Shown: piece after piece, positions 59,416-64,000 of the stretch
Layout: every line of letters begins with the position of its first letter
How positions within the stretch are numbered: position 1 is the stretch's first letter
From: Atrina japonica
Lineage: Eukaryota; Mollusca; Bivalvia; Pterioida; Pinnidae
Reading direction: 5' to 3'
Length of the DNA: 64,000 bases
Assembly (NCBI GenBank): GCA_030159075.1
Contig: BROG01000230.1
Coordinates: 465,001 to 529,000 of the forward strand
The notes under the pieces: generated by a model
The model's input: only the letters and a program-made list of their open reading frames with translations
Database searches by the model: none
What the model was told of the DNA's origin: nothing
Made by a program: the position numbers and the translations under genes

Positions 59416-59506
<91 letters not shown>

Positions 59507-59603
59507 CAGGACATTAAGTTATATATATATAATCAGGAAATTAATTTATATATACATATAATCAGGAAATTAAGTTATATATACATATAATCAGGAAATT
59601 AAG

Positions 59604-59656
<53 letters not shown>
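59336..59656 (+). repeat. ATCAGGAAATTAAG/(TA)n compound repeat
   Basis: About eight copies of AATCAGGAAATTAAG separated by TA runs of growing length, two of them expanded (59416-59503, 59605-59656). Confidence 0.9.
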
Positions 59657-59658
<2 letters not shown>

Positions 59659-60490
59659 TTATTAATTGTTGAGGAGAAGTGCGCTTACAAAATAAAACCT
59701 GGAAAACCGACTGCTTTAGTAAAGTAGAAAGTAAATTCTGCTTTAGTAAAGTGAAAAGTAAATGGGGATCCCCATGGTATATCAACCCACACTGACTTAA
59801 GGTGAGTCATGCCTCATTTTTATATTAGGTCACGGAGGGTATTTGTTTTTATATTTACAAGAAAAGGTGTCACAGTTACATACCGTTTTTTTTCTCTTAA
59901 AGAAATACATTTGCACAATCATAATAGTACATGTTTGATGTCATAAATAAAACTCTATGACATTCATTGCATTGCAGTTAGATGTTATGAAAGCGCTTGT
60001 TTTTAGTGAATTAATCATAATTATAATGTTTAAACTATATCAATCCCACCTGAAACTGAAAAGTAAATAAATATGCATTTATTTCTATTTTGAATTACTG
60101 TATAGCGTACAGTGTACTTTACAAAATCAATTTGTTTACTTTTGTGTGAAATAAAATAAATTCATATTCACATTTTGATACTAGTAACACAATATTTAGT
60201 GTTTCCGAGTGCGATATTCCACTATGTTTTATGTGTTGTAGACAATACGTGAGATAAATTCCATAATGGATATCTCATCAATCCATCGTGGCAATAGATC
60301 TATCGCCAAATGTTCGACAGGGCAACTTTTGACAAACTTTTCCATAATTACGTCACAATTAAATGGTCCGTCAAACACTTGTGTCATTATGACATCACGA
60401 TAGAATGACGCCAAAAAGCGCATGGAAAACCATGTATAAGACATTTGGCCATATGTCAGTTGTTAGTCACAGCGTTAGGTCCAGATGTTG
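59657..60490. other. Spacer, nothing clear
   Basis: A 71-codon minus-strand frame at 60444-60229 has fairly even composition but no recognised motif. Nothing else seen. Confidence 0.35.
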
Positions 60491-60499
60491 ACGTGTGAC

Positions 60500-60960
60500 G
60501 AATTACATAATACCATTTTCTCTTAAGAAAATACACATTTATTTCAAATTGGAGCTGAACTGACGAAGTCCAATTGACTGAAACGATCGTCTTCAGCATT
60601 ATAACTTTTGTATTATGTTTATAATAGTTATAACCACTAGGTCGTTGTCACTGCTGGTGGACCATATGAGTCCCCGGGGATATACATAAACCTAGTACCT
60701 GGTATTTCGGTACCAGCTGATAATCTTACACTTAAATAATATTTGGCACTGATAACACCATTTAATTTCTTAAGTTTTCTAAAGCTTAGATAATCATATT
60801 TTTACAGTGGATACTCTTAGATGGATTTCGGCTTAACTTTTACATTTATTATTTGACCATGTATGTACCACTTTATCTTTAGAAAATACAAATGCATTTT
60901 AAATTGAAGCTCAACTGATGAAGTCTGATTGACAGAAACGATCGTCTTGAGCATCAATCA
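60500..60960 (+). repeat. Dispersed repeat (AGGTCGTTGTCACT family)
   Basis: One and a half copies of the ~320-bp unit seen at 50.4-51.7 kb, with the same block order. Confidence 0.75.
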
Positions 60961-61500
60961 CTTATACTATCCATATAGATAAACGCTTTAAAGTTCGCTT
61001 TCACTCAGTCATGAAAATATCCTTGATACACCTGATATACAATTAGGTGTTCCTAATGGTCATTTGATATATCTGCAATTTTGGCATTAAGTAAACGATT
61101 TCCTATAAATATAAAAAATCGCAGATACCAAAGTATAAAGGTTAAAGGAAGCAAAGACTTTGGGCAAATATACGTATGTATGAGCGGATACCGAACCTTC
61201 CTATTTAGATTTTTATACTCATACACAGTTACACGTATTGCTCGTAAAACCAACATTGCTTACACGAAGATACCGGCCAAATAAAGAAAGATATTCTTTA
61301 CTAAGAATATGACGAACGTAAACATGACAAATACTACAAAAATAAACAACCATACGTCCTGGTAGGTTGGGCTGTAAATGACCTGATTATGTTGACAATA
61401 GGGAAACTATATTTAAGGAAGTAAAATAAGATCCAACAATAGTCGTGTTAATATTATAAAAAACAACAACAACAACAACACCAACAACAACAACTACTAT

Positions 61501-61538
<38 letters not shown>

Positions 61539-63339
61539 ATTATAATAATAATTCATGCATTTCTTTCACAGCGATTCTATTTACAATATCACATCATTGT
61601 TTTTCTGATAAAGAATAATTAAACCTTTTTCGCACTGTTATGCGTGACAGAGCAATAACAAATCTTAACTGAATTTCAAATCTTATATTCATGACAAGAA
61701 TAACTGCAGATGATATATATCAATTTTCGTTAAAATAACGGTTGTTTAAATTTTCAATGAGCAATATTTGTTAGGTATGAAGTAAGTAGTTCGTACTGGC
61801 CTTTACCATTACATTGAAAATTATTTCATAGCAATAATTCGCCTACATTGTTCATTATATTTTCCCCAAATTTATTTGTTACTGTACGGCATACCGAGTT
61901 GAAATTGACATAATATCGAGTTTGTTGCGTCAAAAATATAGAACTGTTATTTTCAATTTTCCCTACATTTCATCTCCACTGAAATAAATCCTTTTTTCAT
62001 GTTATACAGTAAATTTGGATTGTAACGGAGATAAACATATTATAATTCATGATACGTAATGATCAGCTGTGGTTGGCATGAAGAAATTACAAACATTTTC
62101 TTTGAATATCATTGCATAATTCTGACAGGTTTACATAACCATTTATATACGCATTAATATGATTCTAAAGAAGATCAATTCCAATATGAACACTAAAATA
62201 GAACCGCGTGGCATTTTCTGGATTTTACGATTTCCAACTTCCGCCATGTTGTAAAATCCTTTATCACGAGCTTAATTTTTGTCTTTAACACTACATAACT
62301 AAGTATAGATAACTTAAAATCGTTAACAATTTACAGACCGATACGTGTGTATAAAAAGCTATATATCTGGTTTATCATATTAAAAAATGATCATTTTTTC
62401 AGTTCTATCATTGGTTTGTTACCAGTATTTCGTATATAGAATCCGATATGAAAATAATTCAAATGTACATACTGCTAATTAATGAAAGAAACCGTGGCAA
62501 TGAATGGAATGACAATGATAACATGATCAAAAAGGAAATAGAGACCGTTGTTTTCGTTCTCGTCGTATTTTACATTTATATGATGGCGTCATCAGTCATA
62601 ATGTCCAACAAGTGTTTACTTCTGTCATGAACGGATACAAACTCATTGTGGATTTTTTATTTCTTAACTCGCCATACCAGAAGTGGACTATTTGGGTCGC
62701 AGAAGGTATTCACAACCCAATTATGTGGTGTTATGGATTCACTTGATTTTTCCACAATTCAAGTGATCTTTCGTCAGGATAGCACCGGTGCCTAAATCAT
62801 GAACTTTTTACAAAAATATTTTCATTTTTACGGTGACTTGTCTTAGAGAGTTAGACATTGCGTTTGACTGGTTTTCTGTTTATTTGGAACATACTCTTTA
62901 GGTGTCAAAGTAGTCACTACATTTGAACATGGCATATAACGCATGCTTATCGAACAATCTCTTATTAGATTTTTGCAATTGTTTTAGTGTTTATGATAAC
63001 TATTAAGACCAGTAATGTAATTCGAAAACATCCGGTTTTCATTCTATGTTATTTTTCCCTTACTAAATTGTTGATAATATAATTATAGAGAAATTTTACT
63101 TAGATGTAGTGAGTCATATAAATTATCACCAAGAAGTAATTGAAGTTGTAATGTGACAGGGTCAGTTTAGATGATAATTTGTCGAATGTTAGATGACGTC
63201 AACGTTTAGAATTGTAAGATGTTCTGTAAAGATTTAAACAGAAAGTAAGAAAACTTAATATTTAATGAGATTCCTATGGAAATTATCTGATGAATATAGT
63301 ACCAAGAGACAATAATAGCTGTAGTTCAGTCTTCAGCAA
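60961..63339. other. Spacer; one trinucleotide microsatellite
   Basis: (AAC)n then (ACT)n at about 61463-61538. Apart from a short Penelope-like tail end near 61105-61140 I see no gene, array or transposon. Confidence 0.4.
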
Positions 63340-63490
63340 TTTACATTTTATAAATATTATAAACATAATTCATAATGCTCAAGACGATCGTTTTTGTCAA
63401 TTAGACTTCATCAGTTGAGCTCCAATTTTAAATAGATTTTCTAAAGTGAAAGTGGTATCAGACAAGGCCAAATGATAAATATAAACGTAT
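63340..63490 (-). repeat. Dispersed repeat fragment, reversed
   Basis: CAAGACGATCGTTTTTGTCA and AAAGTGGTATCAGACAAGGC blocks, reverse orientation of the 50.7-kb units. Confidence 0.7.
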
Positions 63491-63589
63491 AATTAAAAGG
63501 TTATAATAAATGATAAATAACTGTCTTCATGACATACACCCTTGCCAACTCTAACTTCAAAATCGTTAAGTGATCATTTATTGTATCAT

Positions 63590-64000
63590 TGTATACGTTT
63601 CTATTGTTGAAAATGAAAGCCTCAAATATCTTATTTTAAGGGGCCCTAAATACCGGAAAGCCCGTCCCTTTAATTGGCATCAGAATTTCAGTTTAGTTAT
63701 GTCGAAGATTATACCAGACGATGGGCCAAACATGAAGACCTAGAACCAGACACTTTGTCTGAATGGCTGAAAGCCATACGATGGTTGATAAAATCACGTA
63801 TTCGAAAACTTAAATGGACTATGAAACGTTATCCCTCTGTATTTAATGATCCAGAAGTAGTAACTGAACTGGATAGATTACATGACCAATATGTACTGGT
63901 ACCAGCAGACAAAGCCTCAAATAATATAGTTTTTATTTGTAAGGCACATTACTATAATTGTATATTAGAAGAACTTGGGTTTAATACGAATTCTGGAAAT
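63590..64000 (+). mobile_element. Penelope-like element, 5' coding part, runs off the window
   Basis: Reads the N-terminal blocks GPKYRKARPF, EPDTLSEWLKAIRWLIKSR, DRLHDQYVLVPADKASNN and KAHYYNCILEELGFNTN-like, nearly frame-intact at its end. A frameshift lies near 63700. The catalytic part would be beyond 64000. Confidence 0.75.

Overview
The window looks like nuclear DNA from a bivalve mollusc, most likely a pearl oyster or close relative (Pteriida). The reasons are: AT-rich sequence with spliced genes and canonical GT-AG introns, many microsatellites, Penelope-type retroelement fragments, a tRNA-derived SINE with a conserved tail, and a spliced minus-strand gene for a secreted poly-aspartate protein of the Aspein type, so far known from pearl oysters and their relatives. 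There are no prokaryotic features.

Two protein-coding genes can be read. The first is on the plus strand, from about 2.8 to 19.7 kb. It is split into roughly twenty tiny exons (15 to 135 nt), nearly all starting and ending in phase 1, so exons can be duplicated or skipped without breaking the frame. Its product starts acidic and Gly/Ser/Glu-rich, passes through Gly/Lys/Glu exons inside a 1.6-kb tandem triplication, then seven 30-nt exons that each encode a KDCKDDCCKG-like decapeptide, then Cys-rich exons (one with eight consecutive cysteines), then basic and acidic linkers, and ends in one of two C-termini depending on a 91-nt exon resembling the end of an EGF module. I do not recognise the family, and the first (probably signal-peptide) exon is not placed with confidence.

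The second gene lies on the minus strand from 29.6 back to 26.4 kb. Its exon 1 is a clean 17-residue signal peptide and exon 2 encodes about 500 residues dominated by Asp runs of 20 to 39. The reading frame closes exactly (1560 nt, 520 codons including stop), even though the region looks like a plain (TCA)n microsatellite on the plus strand. The two genes are convergent.

The rest is repeat-rich. Penelope-like reverse-transcriptase fragments recur at about 4, 15.6-17.5, 20-21.7, 24.4, 30.7-31.6, 32.5, 41-43.5, 45.7-48.2, 53.3-54.8 and 63.6-64 kb, all broken. At 33.1-39.8 kb there are three head-to-tail copies of a composite element (hairpin left end, a variable number of ~143-bp core repeats, conserved right end, AAT microsatellite), similar in layout to the bivalve 'pearl'/Helitron-like non-autonomous elements. 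Each core repeat carries two TGACCTTGA motifs. Other arrays include ~15 copies of a 48-bp unit with a CRE palindrome (44 kb), a head-to-head 60-70-bp array (56.3-57 kb), a 34-bp array with CACGTG (58.2 kb), a ~61-bp array (23.8 kb) and tandem ~320-bp units (50.4-51.7 kb). Two fold-back MITE-like elements lie at 49.6 and 52.9 kb. All calls come from reading by eye; no similarity search was run.
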